A stretch of DNA of 62,590 nucleotides. It comes from JAYZAP01 sp964645285. GTDB lineage: Bacteria; Pseudomonadota; Alphaproteobacteria; JAAXGF01. Positions within the stretch are counted from its first letter, which is position 1. The number at the start of each line of letters is the position of its first letter. A program made the translations under genes and the position numbers. Location: positions 1 through 62,590 of the forward strand of contig CAZYDR010000005.1 in the NCBI GenBank assembly GCA_964645285.1, written 5' to 3'. Positions 25,954 to 35,427 of this stretch are shown piece after piece. The notes below the pieces were generated by a model. That model had not been told where the DNA came from. It made no database searches and was given only the letters and a program-made list of their open reading frames with translations.

Positions 25954-26937
25954 ATGGCTGATAAAGCGACAGGCATTAACGGCGCCCCGGTCAAGCGGGA
26001 TCCCAACGTTGCACCCGACGACATGGTTCTATGGTCATTTGATCGAATCTATGACTACGCCAACCTCACGTTCGAGATGGCCTATTACTTCGTTCGCGGC
26101 GTTTTTCGCTGGTTCTTCGTGCTACGCGAATCGCCGGTCGCCATCGTTGGCCTCTGCCTGGTCAGTTTTTGGCTGCTGATGGCGCTGTTCGCGCCATTTG
26201 TGACGCCCTACGACCCCAATGCCAACGACTTCTCCATGCTCGCCGACCCGACACCCAAGTGGTACCCGTGGGAAGCGCACTGGCTGGGCACCGACCACCT
26301 GGGCCGCGACATATGGGCGCGCATCGTCTGGGGGGCGAGGACCGTGTTGATCGTGGCGCCGACGGCTGTCTTCTGCGCCTATTTCGTCGGTTGCCTGATG
26401 GGCATGCTGGCGGGTTACATGGGCGGCTGGGTCGATATGCTGGTGAGCCGTATCTCCGACATCATCCTGTCGTTCCCGGTGCTGATCCTCTACATCATTA
26501 TTATTTCGGTCTGGGGCCCCTCGATGTTCAACATCGTCGTCGCGGTCACCTTGTCGGCATCACCGGGTATCGGGCGCATCGTGCGTGGCATGATCCTCGA
26601 TCTGCGTAATCATGAGTATGTCGATGCCGCCAAAATTCGGGGCGAGAGCCCGTTCTACATCATGCTGATCGAGTTGTTGCCCAACGCCCGGGGTCCGCTG
26701 ATCGTCGATGCCTGCGTGCGTACCGGCTACACCATCATCACCATCGGCGTTCTCGGCTTCCTCGGTCTTGGCCTGCCGCCGCCGGATCCCGACTGGGGCG
26801 GCATGGTCAAGGACACCACCGCCATGATGATCATCTGGCCCCATATGTCGTTGTTGCCCTGTTTCGCGATTTCGTCCCTGGTCATCGGCTTCAATCTGCT
26901 GGCCGACGGTCTCCGCGAAATCTCGATGCGCGACTGA
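25954..26937 (+). CDS. peptide/nickel-type ABC transporter permease (DppC family)
   Basis: 327 aa partner permease. The DppC hallmarks are present: an N-terminal cytoplasmic segment, a TM helix, then FAPFVTPYDPNAND and HWLGTDHLGRDIWARIVWGAR, several TM helices, and the EAA loop YVDAAKIRGESPFYIMLIE. It begins 12 bases after the DppB-like gene and ends 15 bases before the ATPase gene. It forms the heterodimeric channel with the preceding permease. Confidence 0.93.
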   Translation: MADKATGINGAPVKRDPNVAPDDMVLWSFDRIYDYANLTFEMAYYFVRGVFRWFFVLRESPVAIVGLCLVSFWLLMALFAPFVTPYDPNANDFSMLADPTPKWYPWEAHWLGTDHLGRDIWARIVWGARTVLIVAPTAVFCAYFVGCLMGMLAGYMGGWVDMLVSRISDIILSFPVLILYIIIISVWGPSMFNIVVAVTLSASPGIGRIVRGMILDLRNHEYVDAAKIRGESPFYIMLIELLPNARGPLIVDACVRTGYTIITIGVLGFLGLGLPPPDPDWGGMVKDTTAMMIIWPHMSLLPCFAISSLVIGFNLLADGLREISMRD

Positions 26938-26952
26938 GGCGGGAAGGAATTG

Positions 26953-29043
26953 ATGATGGCAAGTGATATGACCGACGACACCCCAGTCCTTGAAATTAAA
27001 AACCTGGGCATTTCCTATTTCGTGCGAGCCGGTGAAATCCCGGCGGTGCCCGATTTCTCACTGATCCTGAAGCGCGGCGATAGCTATGGGTTGGTGGGCG
27101 AATCCGGCTGCGGCAAGTCGACCGTGGCCATGGCCATCATGAACTATCTGGGCAACAACGGCGCTATCGTTCGCGGCAGTATCAAGTTCGAGGGCCGCGA
27201 CATGTCGGAGTTCTCGGAAGAAGAGATGCGCCAGCTTCGCGGCTCGCGGATCGCCATGGTTTACCAGGAGCCCATGAGCGCGCTCAATCCCAGCCTGACC
27301 CTGGGTCGCCAGCTCAAGGAAGTTCCCATCTTCCATGAAGGCGTGAGTAACGACGAGGCCCATACCCGCGCCATCGAAGTGCTGGGCGACGTCAACATGC
27401 CTGATGCGGAATCGGTCATGCAGCGCTATCCCCACCAGATTTCCGGTGGCCAGCAACAGCGCGTTGTCATCGCCATGGCGTTTCTCGCCAATCCGGCGTT
27501 GCTGCTACTCGATGAGCCGACGACGGCGCTTGATGTTACGGTCGAGGCGGCGGTCATCGACCTCATCGCGGATCTGCGAAAGAAGTACAACACCACCCTG
27601 ATCTACATCTCCCACAACCTCGGTCTGATCGTGAAGGTGTGCGACAAGCTGGGCGTCATGTATTCCGGCGAGATGATCGAGGAAGGTACCATTCATGAGG
27701 TGTTCAAGGAAACCAAGCATCCTTATACCTATGGTCTGTTCGACTGCATTCCCTCCCTGACCGCCGACAAACACGCCCGTACCCTGGCGCCGATTCCAGG
27801 CCAGGTCTCGTTGCCCCATGAACGGCCGCCGGGTTGCGCCTTCGGGCCTCGCTGTCGTTATTTCGAGCCCGGCACCTGCGACAGTGACCGCATCGACATC
27901 GAGAACGTCGGCCCAGGCGAACAACGGGTGCGCTGCCTGCGCTGGAACGAAATCGATCATAGCCCGGCAAAACCCGATGGTGATCTGGCCCAGAGCCGCA
28001 AACGCGTCCCCACCGAGGTGCTGCACATCGAGGGTATGGACAAGTTCTATGAACAACGAGACATGTCTCTCAAGGCGTTGATGTCCGGTGACTCACTGCG
28101 CCACATCAAAGCCAACGAGGACGTCAATTTTGGCGCCCGGCGGGGCCAGACCGTAGCCATTGTCGGCGAATCAGGCTGCGGCAAGTCGACCTTCGCCAAG
28201 GTCCTGACCGGCCTCGAGACGGCAACCAAGGGATCGATCAAGTTCAACTACGAGAACATCGCCGTTATCCCCGTCGAAGAGCGCGAAGACGACCTGATCC
28301 TCGCCCTTCAGATGGTGTTCCAGAACCCCGACGGCACCCTCAACCCGAGCCACAGCGTCGGCGGCGCCATCGGCCGGGTCATCAAGAAGTTCGGCCTCGC
28401 GTCCCGGCGCCGTGACGTCGATGCCCGGGTCGCCGAACTGCTCGACATCGTGCGCATGCCGGCGGAGTTTACCCGGCGCAAGCCACGCCAGCTTTCCGGT
28501 GGCCAGAAGCAGCGCATCGCCGTCGCCCGTGCCTTTGCCGGCAACCCGGCCATGGTTATTGCCGACGAGCCGGTATCTGCCCTCGACGTCTCGGTCCAGG
28601 CGGCGGTGATCAACCTGCTCATGGAAGTTCAGCAGAAGTACAACACGACGCTTCTGTTTATCAGTCATGACCTCAGCGTGGTGCGCTATCTGGCCGACAA
28701 CGTGGTTGTTATGTACCTCGGCCAGATCATGGAGACCGGTACGGCGGAGGAGATTTTCAGCCCGCCCTATCACCCCTATACCGAGGCCCTGCTGTCGGCG
28801 ATTCCCATTCCCGATCCTGACATCAAGCAGAAGCGGGTGCGTCTCGAAGGTGAAATTCCCAGTGTCATTGACCCGCCCAAGGGCTGCCGGTTCTCGACCC
28901 GCTGCCCGCGCCATCTGGGCGCGATCTGCGACAACGAACCGCCGCCCGATATAGATGCCGCGCCGGGACATCGGATCAAGTGCCATATTCCGCTTGAGGA
29001 TTTGCGCAAGGTCGAACCGATTTTCCAGACCGCAGCGGAATAA
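26953..29043 (+). CDS. fused double ABC ATPase (DppD-DppF type)
   Basis: 696 aa with two complete nucleotide-binding domains in one chain. Each half has Walker A (GESGCGKST near residue 50 and again near 400), a signature (ISGGQQQR; LSGGQKQR), Walker B (LLLDEPTTALD; VIADEPVSALD) and an H-loop (ISHNLG; ISHDLS). Each ends in an oligopeptide-type Cys-rich tail (CAFGPRC..C; CRFSTRC..C). It powers the two permeases. ATG 26953 or 26956 follows GGGAAGGAA. No binding-protein gene is visible in or next to this operon. Confidence 0.93.
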   Translation: MMASDMTDDTPVLEIKNLGISYFVRAGEIPAVPDFSLILKRGDSYGLVGESGCGKSTVAMAIMNYLGNNGAIVRGSIKFEGRDMSEFSEEEMRQLRGSRIAMVYQEPMSALNPSLTLGRQLKEVPIFHEGVSNDEAHTRAIEVLGDVNMPDAESVMQRYPHQISGGQQQRVVIAMAFLANPALLLLDEPTTALDVTVEAAVIDLIADLRKKYNTTLIYISHNLGLIVKVCDKLGVMYSGEMIEEGTIHEVFKETKHPYTYGLFDCIPSLTADKHARTLAPIPGQVSLPHERPPGCAFGPRCRYFEPGTCDSDRIDIENVGPGEQRVRCLRWNEIDHSPAKPDGDLAQSRKRVPTEVLHIEGMDKFYEQRDMSLKALMSGDSLRHIKANEDVNFGARRGQTVAIVGESGCGKSTFAKVLTGLETATKGSIKFNYENIAVIPVEEREDDLILALQMVFQNPDGTLNPSHSVGGAIGRVIKKFGLASRRRDVDARVAELLDIVRMPAEFTRRKPRQLSGGQKQRIAVARAFAGNPAMVIADEPVSALDVSVQAAVINLLMEVQQKYNTTLLFISHDLSVVRYLADNVVVMYLGQIMETGTAEEIFSPPYHPYTEALLSAIPIPDPDIKQKRVRLEGEIPSVIDPPKGCRFSTRCPRHLGAICDNEPPPDIDAAPGHRIKCHIPLEDLRKVEPIFQTAAE

Positions 29044-29055
29044 TTGCTCTTGCAC

Positions 29056-29075
29056 TGAACCCCGATTCGGGTTCA
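29056..29075. repeat. 7-bp inverted repeat between ATPase and soxB genes
   Basis: TGAACCC (29056-29062) and GGGTTCA (29069-29075) flank a 6-base loop in the 78-base gap before soxB. No T-tract follows on the plus strand, so it may be an RNA processing or attenuation hairpin rather than a strong terminator. Confidence 0.45.
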
Positions 29076-29121
29076 AAACGTCGGCCTGACCGACCCCTCC
29101 GGGCCGGGCGGCGGAGAGACC

Positions 29122-30372
29122 ATGACCCGTTATTCGATCTTCAGCCTGCTGCGAGGCGCAAGGGAGTACCACGAGAACTGGCCCCGCGCCTGGCGCGCGC
29201 CTGAACTCAAGGATGCCTACGACGTGGTCATCATCGGCGGCGGCGGCCACGGCCTCGCCACCGCCTACTACCTGACGACCGAGCACGGCATCACCAATGT
29301 GGCGGTAATCGAAAAGGGCTGGATCGGCGGCGGTAACACTGGGCGCAACACCACCATCGTGCGGTCAAACTATCTGTGGGATGAAAGCGCCGCGATCTAC
29401 GAGAAATCCCTCAAGCTGTGGGAAGGCCTGTCCCAGGAGATCAACTACAACGTCATGTTCAGCCAGCGCGGCGTCATGAACCTGGCCCATAACCAGCACG
29501 ACCTGCGTGAGCTGTCGCGCCGGGTCAACGCCAACCGCCTCAACGGCGTCGATTCCGAGGTTCTCACCCCGGCGGAAATCAAGGCTTTTTGCCCGATTTT
29601 GAACACCTCGCCCAAGGCGCGTTATCCGGTGCTCGGCGCCTCGCTGCAACGGCGCGGCGGCGTCGCCCGTCATGATGCGGTGGCCTGGGGTTTCGCCCGC
29701 GGCGCCGATGCCCGGGGCGTCGATATTATCCAGAACTGCGAAGTCACCGGCATTCGCCGCGAGGGCGGCCGGGTCACCGGTGTCGAGACCTCGAAAGGCT
29801 TCATTAAGGCCGGCAAGGTGGCGTCAGCCACGGCCGGCCATACCAGCATCACCGCCGCCATGGTCGATTTGCGCCTGCCGATCGAAAGCCATCCGCTCCA
29901 GGCCCTGGTTTCCGAGCCGATCAAACCGATCCTCGACACGGTGGTGATGTCGGGCTCGGTGCATGTCTATATCAGCCAGTCGGATCGCGGCGAACTGGTC
30001 ATGGGCGCCGGCATCGACCATCACCTATCCTACGCCCAGCGCAGTGGCCTGCATACGGTGGAGGAGATGATGGCGTCGGTTATCGAACTCATCCCCATCA
30101 CCAGCCGCCTGCGCATGATGCGCCAGTGGGCCGGCATTGTTGATACCTGCCCCGACGCCAGCCCCCTGGTGTGCAAGACCCCGGTGGACGGCTTCTACGT
30201 CAACGGCGGCTGGGGCACCGGTGGTTTCAAGTCGACGCCGGGCTCGGGCTGGGCCTACGCCTACACCATCGCCCGCGACCAGCCTCACGAACTCAATGCC
30301 CCGTTCAACCTGGAGCGCTTCTCCACCGGCGCCCTGATCGACGAGCACGGCGCCGCCGCCGTGGCGCACTAG
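29122..30372 (+). CDS. soxB: sarcosine oxidase beta subunit
   Basis: 416 aa SoxB. It begins with the typical MTRYSIFSLLRGAREYHENW and carries the FAD-binding motif VVIIGGGGHGLATAYYL. GRNTTIVRSNYLW is the region around the flavin-linked site, and the protein ends with the ..NGGWGTGGFKSTPGSGW C-terminal FAD motif. In heterotetrameric sarcosine oxidase it oxidises sarcosine to glycine, passing electrons through covalent FMN to O2 and the methyl carbon to tetrahydrofolate. GGAGAG precedes ATG 29122. It is followed in order by soxD, soxA and soxG. Confidence 0.97.
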   Translation: MTRYSIFSLLRGAREYHENWPRAWRAPELKDAYDVVIIGGGGHGLATAYYLTTEHGITNVAVIEKGWIGGGNTGRNTTIVRSNYLWDESAAIYEKSLKLWEGLSQEINYNVMFSQRGVMNLAHNQHDLRELSRRVNANRLNGVDSEVLTPAEIKAFCPILNTSPKARYPVLGASLQRRGGVARHDAVAWGFARGADARGVDIIQNCEVTGIRREGGRVTGVETSKGFIKAGKVASATAGHTSITAAMVDLRLPIESHPLQALVSEPIKPILDTVVMSGSVHVYISQSDRGELVMGAGIDHHLSYAQRSGLHTVEEMMASVIELIPITSRLRMMRQWAGIVDTCPDASPLVCKTPVDGFYVNGGWGTGGFKSTPGSGWAYAYTIARDQPHELNAPFNLERFSTGALIDEHGAAAVAH

Positions 30373-30387
30373 GGAGAAGACGCAGCC

Positions 30388-30669
30388 ATGTTGTATATCC
30401 CCTGCCCCTGGTGCGGTGCCCGCGACGAGGTCGAGTTCGCCTATGGCGGCGAGGCCCATATCGCACGGCCCAAGACCCCGGCCAAACTCGACGACGACGG
30501 CTGGCGCGAATATCTGTTCAACCGTACCAACACCAAGGGCCGCCACCGGGAGCGCTGGATGCACGCCAACGGCTGCCGGCGCTGGTTCAATATCGAGCGC
30601 GACACGGTGTCCCACGAGATCATCGCGGTCTACGAGATGGGTAAGAAGCCGCCCAAGGACGCAGAATGA
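30388..30669 (+). CDS. soxD: sarcosine oxidase delta subunit
   Basis: 93 aa SoxD. It is a small zinc-binding subunit with the CPWCG knuckle near the N-terminus and the HANGCRRWFNIERDT segment providing the remaining His and Cys ligands. It starts 15 bases after soxB with a GGGAGAAG ribosome site. It stabilises the heterotetramer. Length and motifs are normal. Confidence 0.95.
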   Translation: MLYIPCPWCGARDEVEFAYGGEAHIARPKTPAKLDDDGWREYLFNRTNTKGRHRERWMHANGCRRWFNIERDTVSHEIIAVYEMGKKPPKDAE

Positions 30670-30685
30670 CCCCGGAGGGCAAGTC

Positions 30686-33600
30686 GTGACAGGCCAAAAC
30701 CAGCGCCTGGCCGAGGGCGGTCGCATCGACCGTGATCAGCGCCTCGCCTTCACCTTCAATGGCCGGCGCTACATCGGCCACCACGGTGATACCCTGGCCT
30801 CGGCATTGCTCGCCAACGGCGTAACCCTGGTCGCGCGCAGTTTCAAATATCACCGGCCCCGCGGCATCCTCAGCGCCGGCGCCGAGGAGCCCAACGCCCT
30901 GATTCAGCTTGGCGACGGCGCCCGTACCGAGCCCAATCTGCGGGCGACTCAGGTCGAGATCTACGACGGTCTCGAGGCCTCCAGCGTTAACTGCTGGCCG
31001 AGCCTCGATATGGACGTCGGTGTGGTCAACGGCTGGATATCGCGCCTGCTGCCCGCCGGGTTCTACTACAAAACCTTCATGTGGCCGGTATCAATGTGGC
31101 CGTGGTACGAACACGTCATCCGCCATGCCGCCGGCATGGGCCGGGCGCCCGAGGCCAAGGACCCGGACCGCTACGATCATCGTCATATCCATTGCGACGT
31201 GCTGGTCGCTGGCGGCGGACCCGCCGGCCTGGCCGCCGCCCTGGCCGCGGGACGCAGCAGCGCCCGGGTCATCATCGCCGACGAACAGGCGGAGATGGGC
31301 GGCGCCCTGCTTGGCGCCCGCGATGAGATCGACGGCGCTCCTGCCGCCGAATGGATCGCCGCGACGCTTGCCGAACTGGCGGCCCTGGACGACGTCCGCC
31401 GGCTGCCCCGCGCCACCGTGTTCGGCTATTACGACCACAACCACCTGGGCATTGCCGAGCGCGTCACCGACCATCTCGGACCCACGGCGCCCAGCGAGCT
31501 GCCGCGCCAGCGCCTGTGGAAAGTGCGCGCCAAGCAGGTCGTCCTGGCCACTGGCGCCCATGAGCGCCCCCTGGTCTTCGCCAACAACGACCGGCCCGGC
31601 GTCATGCTGGCCGCGGCCGCGCGCACCTACGTCAACCGCTACGGGGTCAAGCCGGGCAACCGGGCGGTTGTGGTGACCAACAACGACAGCGCCTACGAAA
31701 CCGCCTTGGATCTGGCCGCCAGTGGCGTCGTCATCGCCGCCCTCGCCGATCTGCGGCCGGACCCCGGCGGACCGGTGGTTGATCGGGTGCGGGAACAGGG
31801 TATCGAAATCCTGCCCGGCCGCGCCATCGTCGATGTCCAGGGCGGCCGCCGCATCGAGGCGGTCGAGGTCGGCCAGATCAACGACGACGCCAGCGGCGTC
31901 ATCGGCACACCGCGCCGCATTCCCTGTGATCTGGTCTGTATGTCCGGCGGCTGGAACCCGGCGGTTCATCTGTTTTCCCAATCCCGCGGCAAGCTCCGAT
32001 TCGACTCCGAGCTGGCCTGTTTCCTGCCTAAATCGTCGATCCAGGCCGTGGATTCCGCCGGCGCCTGCAACGGTGCGGCCGATCTCGGTGATTGCCTCGA
32101 ACAGGGTCTAGCCGCCGGTACCGAGGCCGCCAAAGCAGCCGGCCATAGCAAAGCCAAGACGCCCAAGACACCGGCTACAAGCGATAGCAGCAGCGGCGCG
32201 ATCCACGCCGTCTGGCAGGTTCCCGGCACCCCGGCGCGAGCCCGGGGCGACAAGCATTTCGTCGATATCCAGAACGACGTTACCGCCGCCGACCTCGCCC
32301 TGGCATCCCGCGAAGGCTACCAGTCGATCGAGCATCTCAAACGCTACACCTCCATCGGCATGGGCACCGACCAGGGCAAGACCAGCAACGTCAACGCCCT
32401 AGCGATCCTGGCGCAGACTACCGGCGAGGCGGTCGGCGCCACCGGTACCACCACCTTCCGCCCGCCCTATACGCCGGTGGGCTACGGCATGCTCGGCGGG
32501 CGCAATGTGGATCATCTGTTCGATCCGGTGCGGCACACCGCCATGCACGACTGGCACGTTTCCATTGGCGCCGTGTTCGAGGATGTCGGCCAGTGGAGGC
32601 GGCCGTGGTACTACCCGCGCGGCGACGAGGCCATGGCCGAGGCGGTCAACCGGGAATGCCTGGCGGTGCGTCACGGCCTCGGCATCATGGACGCCTCGAC
32701 CCTCGGCAAGATCGATATTCAGGGCCCTGACGCCTGTGAATTCCTCAACCGCGTCTACACCAACGCCTGGGACAGCCTGGCCGTGGGCCGCAGCCGCTAC
32801 GGTTTCATGCTGGGCGACGACGGCATGGTGTTCGACGACGGCGTGACCTCGCGGCTCGGCGAGAACCACTACCTCATGACCACCACAACGGGCGGCGCGG
32901 CGCGGGTCATGGCCTGGCTCGAAGAGTGGTCGCAGACCGAATGGCCCCGGCTCAAGGTCTATTTCACCTCGGTCACCACCCAGTATTCGGTGGCGGCAAT
33001 CCAGGGGCCCCGCGCCCGTGATCTGATGGCCGACCTGTGCCACGACATCGACCTGTCGCGAGAGGCCTTCCCGTTCATGGCATGGCGCGAGGGCACCGTG
33101 GCCGGCATCCCGGCGCGGGTCATCCGGGTGAGTTTTTCCGGCGAGCTGTCCTACGAAATCAACGTCGCCTCGACCTACGCCACCGCGCTGTGGCAAACCC
33201 TGATGACCGCCGGCGCCAAATACGACATCACCCCCTACGGCACCGAGGCCATGCATATCCTGCGCGCCGAGAAGGGTTTCGTGGTAGTCGGTCACGACAC
33301 CGACGGCACGGTCACACCGGGCGATCTCGGCATGGACTGGATCGTCTCGAAAAAGAAGAAGGACTTCATCGGCAAGCGCGCCTTGTCACGACCCGATACC
33401 CTACGCAACGACCGCAAGCAACTGGTCGGCCTGCTGACCAAGAACCCGGAGGCGGTGGTGCCCGAAGGGGCGCAAATCGTCTCGGAAGTCTGGCCCAAGC
33501 CGCCCATGCCCATGGAGGGCTTTATCACGTCAAGCTATTGGAGCGCGGCTCTGGGCCACTCCATCGCCATGGCCATGTTGGAGCGCGGCCACGACCGCCA

Positions 33601-33700
33601 TGGCGAAATGGTCAATATTTCGCTGCAAGATCGCATCGTTCGTGCCAAGGTCACCGCGCCGCAATTCTACGACCTCGATGGGGAGAAGATTCGTGCCTGA
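30686..33700 (+). CDS. soxA: sarcosine oxidase alpha subunit
   Basis: 1004 aa SoxA. The N-terminal 2Fe-2S-ferredoxin-like fold (RLAFTFNGRRYIGHHGDTLASALLANGV) is followed by NAD-binding FAD-reductase domains (VLVAGGGPAGLAAAL; VVLATGAHERPLVF) and a C-terminal glycine-cleavage T-protein-like domain that loads the methyl group on tetrahydrofolate (DASTLGKIDIQGPD; SFSGELSYEINV). GTG 30686 is chosen because GGAGGG lies just upstream and the spacing from soxD is 16 bases. The frame is open further upstream inside soxD, but that part is not homologous. Confidence 0.96.
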   Translation: MTGQNQRLAEGGRIDRDQRLAFTFNGRRYIGHHGDTLASALLANGVTLVARSFKYHRPRGILSAGAEEPNALIQLGDGARTEPNLRATQVEIYDGLEASSVNCWPSLDMDVGVVNGWISRLLPAGFYYKTFMWPVSMWPWYEHVIRHAAGMGRAPEAKDPDRYDHRHIHCDVLVAGGGPAGLAAALAAGRSSARVIIADEQAEMGGALLGARDEIDGAPAAEWIAATLAELAALDDVRRLPRATVFGYYDHNHLGIAERVTDHLGPTAPSELPRQRLWKVRAKQVVLATGAHERPLVFANNDRPGVMLAAAARTYVNRYGVKPGNRAVVVTNNDSAYETALDLAASGVVIAALADLRPDPGGPVVDRVREQGIEILPGRAIVDVQGGRRIEAVEVGQINDDASGVIGTPRRIPCDLVCMSGGWNPAVHLFSQSRGKLRFDSELACFLPKSSIQAVDSAGACNGAADLGDCLEQGLAAGTEAAKAAGHSKAKTPKTPATSDSSSGAIHAVWQVPGTPARARGDKHFVDIQNDVTAADLALASREGYQSIEHLKRYTSIGMGTDQGKTSNVNALAILAQTTGEAVGATGTTTFRPPYTPVGYGMLGGRNVDHLFDPVRHTAMHDWHVSIGAVFEDVGQWRRPWYYPRGDEAMAEAVNRECLAVRHGLGIMDASTLGKIDIQGPDACEFLNRVYTNAWDSLAVGRSRYGFMLGDDGMVFDDGVTSRLGENHYLMTTTTGGAARVMAWLEEWSQTEWPRLKVYFTSVTTQYSVAAIQGPRARDLMADLCHDIDLSREAFPFMAWREGTVAGIPARVIRVSFSGELSYEINVASTYATALWQTLMTAGAKYDITPYGTEAMHILRAEKGFVVVGHDTDGTVTPGDLGMDWIVSKKKKDFIGKRALSRPDTLRNDRKQLVGLLTKNPEAVVPEGAQIVSEVWPKPPMPMEGFITSSYWSAALGHSIAMAMLERGHDRHGEMVNISLQDRIVRAKVTAPQFYDLDGEKIRA

Positions 33701-34301
33701 AGCCTACCAACGCCAGGGCGTGCTCGATCATCACCACCTGGACGCTCGCATTACCGATAGCCGGGGCGATGCCGGCATCGCTCTCTGTGAGCGTCGTTTC
33801 CGGGCCAAGATCAACCTGCGGGGTAAGCCGGCCAAGCCGTTCCTCGACGCGGTCACCGAGGCCCTCGGCGTATCGCCGCCGAAGACGCCCAACACCACGG
33901 CCAGCGCCAAGGATGTAACGGCCTTGTGGCTCGGCCCCGACGAATGGCTGGTGGTCGGCGCGCCCGGGAGTGAGGACGGCCTCGCCGCCAGCCTGCGCAC
34001 GGCCCTCGACGGACAGCATTATTCCGTTACCGACGTCACCGAGGGCCGCACCATCATCGGTCTCAGCGGCCCCCATGCCCGCGACGTGCTTATGAAAGGC
34101 TGCCCCATCGACATCCACCCGCGCGAGTTTAAAACCGGCGACTGCGCCCAAAGTACCCTGGCCAAGGCGAACATGATTTTGCACCAGACATCGAACGACC
34201 CGAGTTACGACATCTACGTTGAACGCAGCTTTGCCAGCTACCTGTGGGACTGGCTCGAGGACGCATCCCTCGAGTACGGTCTCGCTGTGGTTCGGGGGTG
34301 A
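33693..34301 (+). CDS. soxG: sarcosine oxidase gamma subunit
   Basis: 202 aa SoxG from GTG 33693, overlapping the soxA stop by 8 bases. It has the family core ALWLGPDEWLVV, the SVTDVTEGRTIIGLSGPHARDVL segment and the C-terminal ERSFASYLWDWLEDASLEYG. It completes the soxBDAG set in the usual order. Its stop overlaps the GTG of the following (broken) hydrolase gene. Confidence 0.94.
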   Translation: MPEAYQRQGVLDHHHLDARITDSRGDAGIALCERRFRAKINLRGKPAKPFLDAVTEALGVSPPKTPNTTASAKDVTALWLGPDEWLVVGAPGSEDGLAASLRTALDGQHYSVTDVTEGRTIIGLSGPHARDVLMKGCPIDIHPREFKTGDCAQSTLAKANMILHQTSNDPSYDIYVERSFASYLWDWLEDASLEYGLAVVRG

Positions 34302-35427
34302 CGGTTCACGGTTCCGCCAAGGCGCGTTTCGCCGCTATTCGTGAGGCTTTTGAAACTAATCTGGAAAGCGGGCTCGACCAGGGCGCAACCTTCGCCGTGG
34401 TTTACCAGGGCCATGTGGTGGTCGATTTATTGGCGGCCACGCCGACGAGGCCGGCGAGAAGCCCTGGACGCGGAATACCCTTACCAATGTCTGGTCGACG
34501 ACAAAGGGCGTCGCGTCGCTCGCCATCGCCATGCTGGTCGACCGCGACGTGCTCGATTACGAGGCTCCGGTGGCCGAGTACTGGCCGGAATTCGCCGCTA
34601 ACGGCAAACAGGACGTCACCCTCGGCTGCCTGATGTCGCACCAGGCTGGCCTGCCCGGCAGCGACCAGTCGATGACCATGGAGGACATCTACAGCTGGCA
34701 CCCTTTTGCCGAAAGTCTCGGGGCCATGACGCCCTTGTGACCGCCAGGCAGCGCCGCCGCCTACCACCCGATCAGCCACGGCCATCTCGCCGGAGAGGTG
34801 CTGCGGCGCGTCGATGGCCGCACCATAGGCGCCTTCGTGGCCGAGGAAATTGCTGGGTCCCTGGGCATTGATTTTTTCATCGGTCTGCCCGAAGCCGAGG
34901 ACAGCCGCGCCGGCGAAATCATCGTCGGCCCCGGAACCACGGATTCCATTGCCGAGGCGGAGGACCGACCCCTGGCCCGGGTCGGCTATCTCAATCTCCG
35001 GTTCCCGGTGGATATCCCCAACCAGCGCGTCTGGCGGGCCGCCGAGATTCCCGCCGCCAACGGCTATGGCGATGTCCGCGGCCTGGCGAAACTCTACGGC
35101 GCTCTCGCCCAGGGCGGCGTACTCGACCGCGTTCGCCTGCTGGGACGCGGCGCCCTGGGCGCGGCTACGGAGGAGCGCTTCCCCGGCAACGAGGCCGGGT
35201 TCGACCGGCCCATGGCTTTCGGCGCCGGTTTCATGCCCAACGTCGCTCACGAGTTCAGGCCATCCGACATTGCCTTCGGTCACAGCGGCTGGGGCGGCTC
35301 CTTCGCCTACGCCGACCCGGACGCTGCTCTCGGCGTGGCCTATGTCATGAACCGCATGCTCGGCTTCGGCGACCGCCCCGACCCGCGCCGCCTCGGCCTG
35401 CTCAACGCGCTTTACAGCGCGCTTTAA
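34298..35427 (+). pseudogene. class C beta-lactamase-type serine hydrolase (EstB-like), broken twice
   Basis: GTG 34298 (overlapping soxG) gives VTVHGSAKARFAAIREAFE..VVYQGHVVVDL and then loses frame near 34431, where one base is missing relative to the expected VDLWGGHAD. The shifted frame continues with GGHADEAGEKPW, the nucleophile motif VWSTTKGVA (SxxK) and QAGLPG to TGA 34738-34740. Past the TGA the same frame resumes as PPGSAAAYHP and ends with HSGWGGS at 35427. The TGA stands where relatives have Trp (PLWPPG). An intact protein would be an esterase or amidase. The last piece is open from 34798. Confidence 0.8.

Noticed and set aside
3869..35427. Stop-codon reassignment or readthrough to explain TAA, TAG and TGA inside genes
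   Set aside because: All three stop codons occur as lesions, each with a different expected residue, and all three also end normal genes (TGA for alaS, TAG for the 6321-8282 oxidoreductase, TAA for the sulfatase). Frameshifts occur in the same set of genes. Pseudogene formation is simpler.
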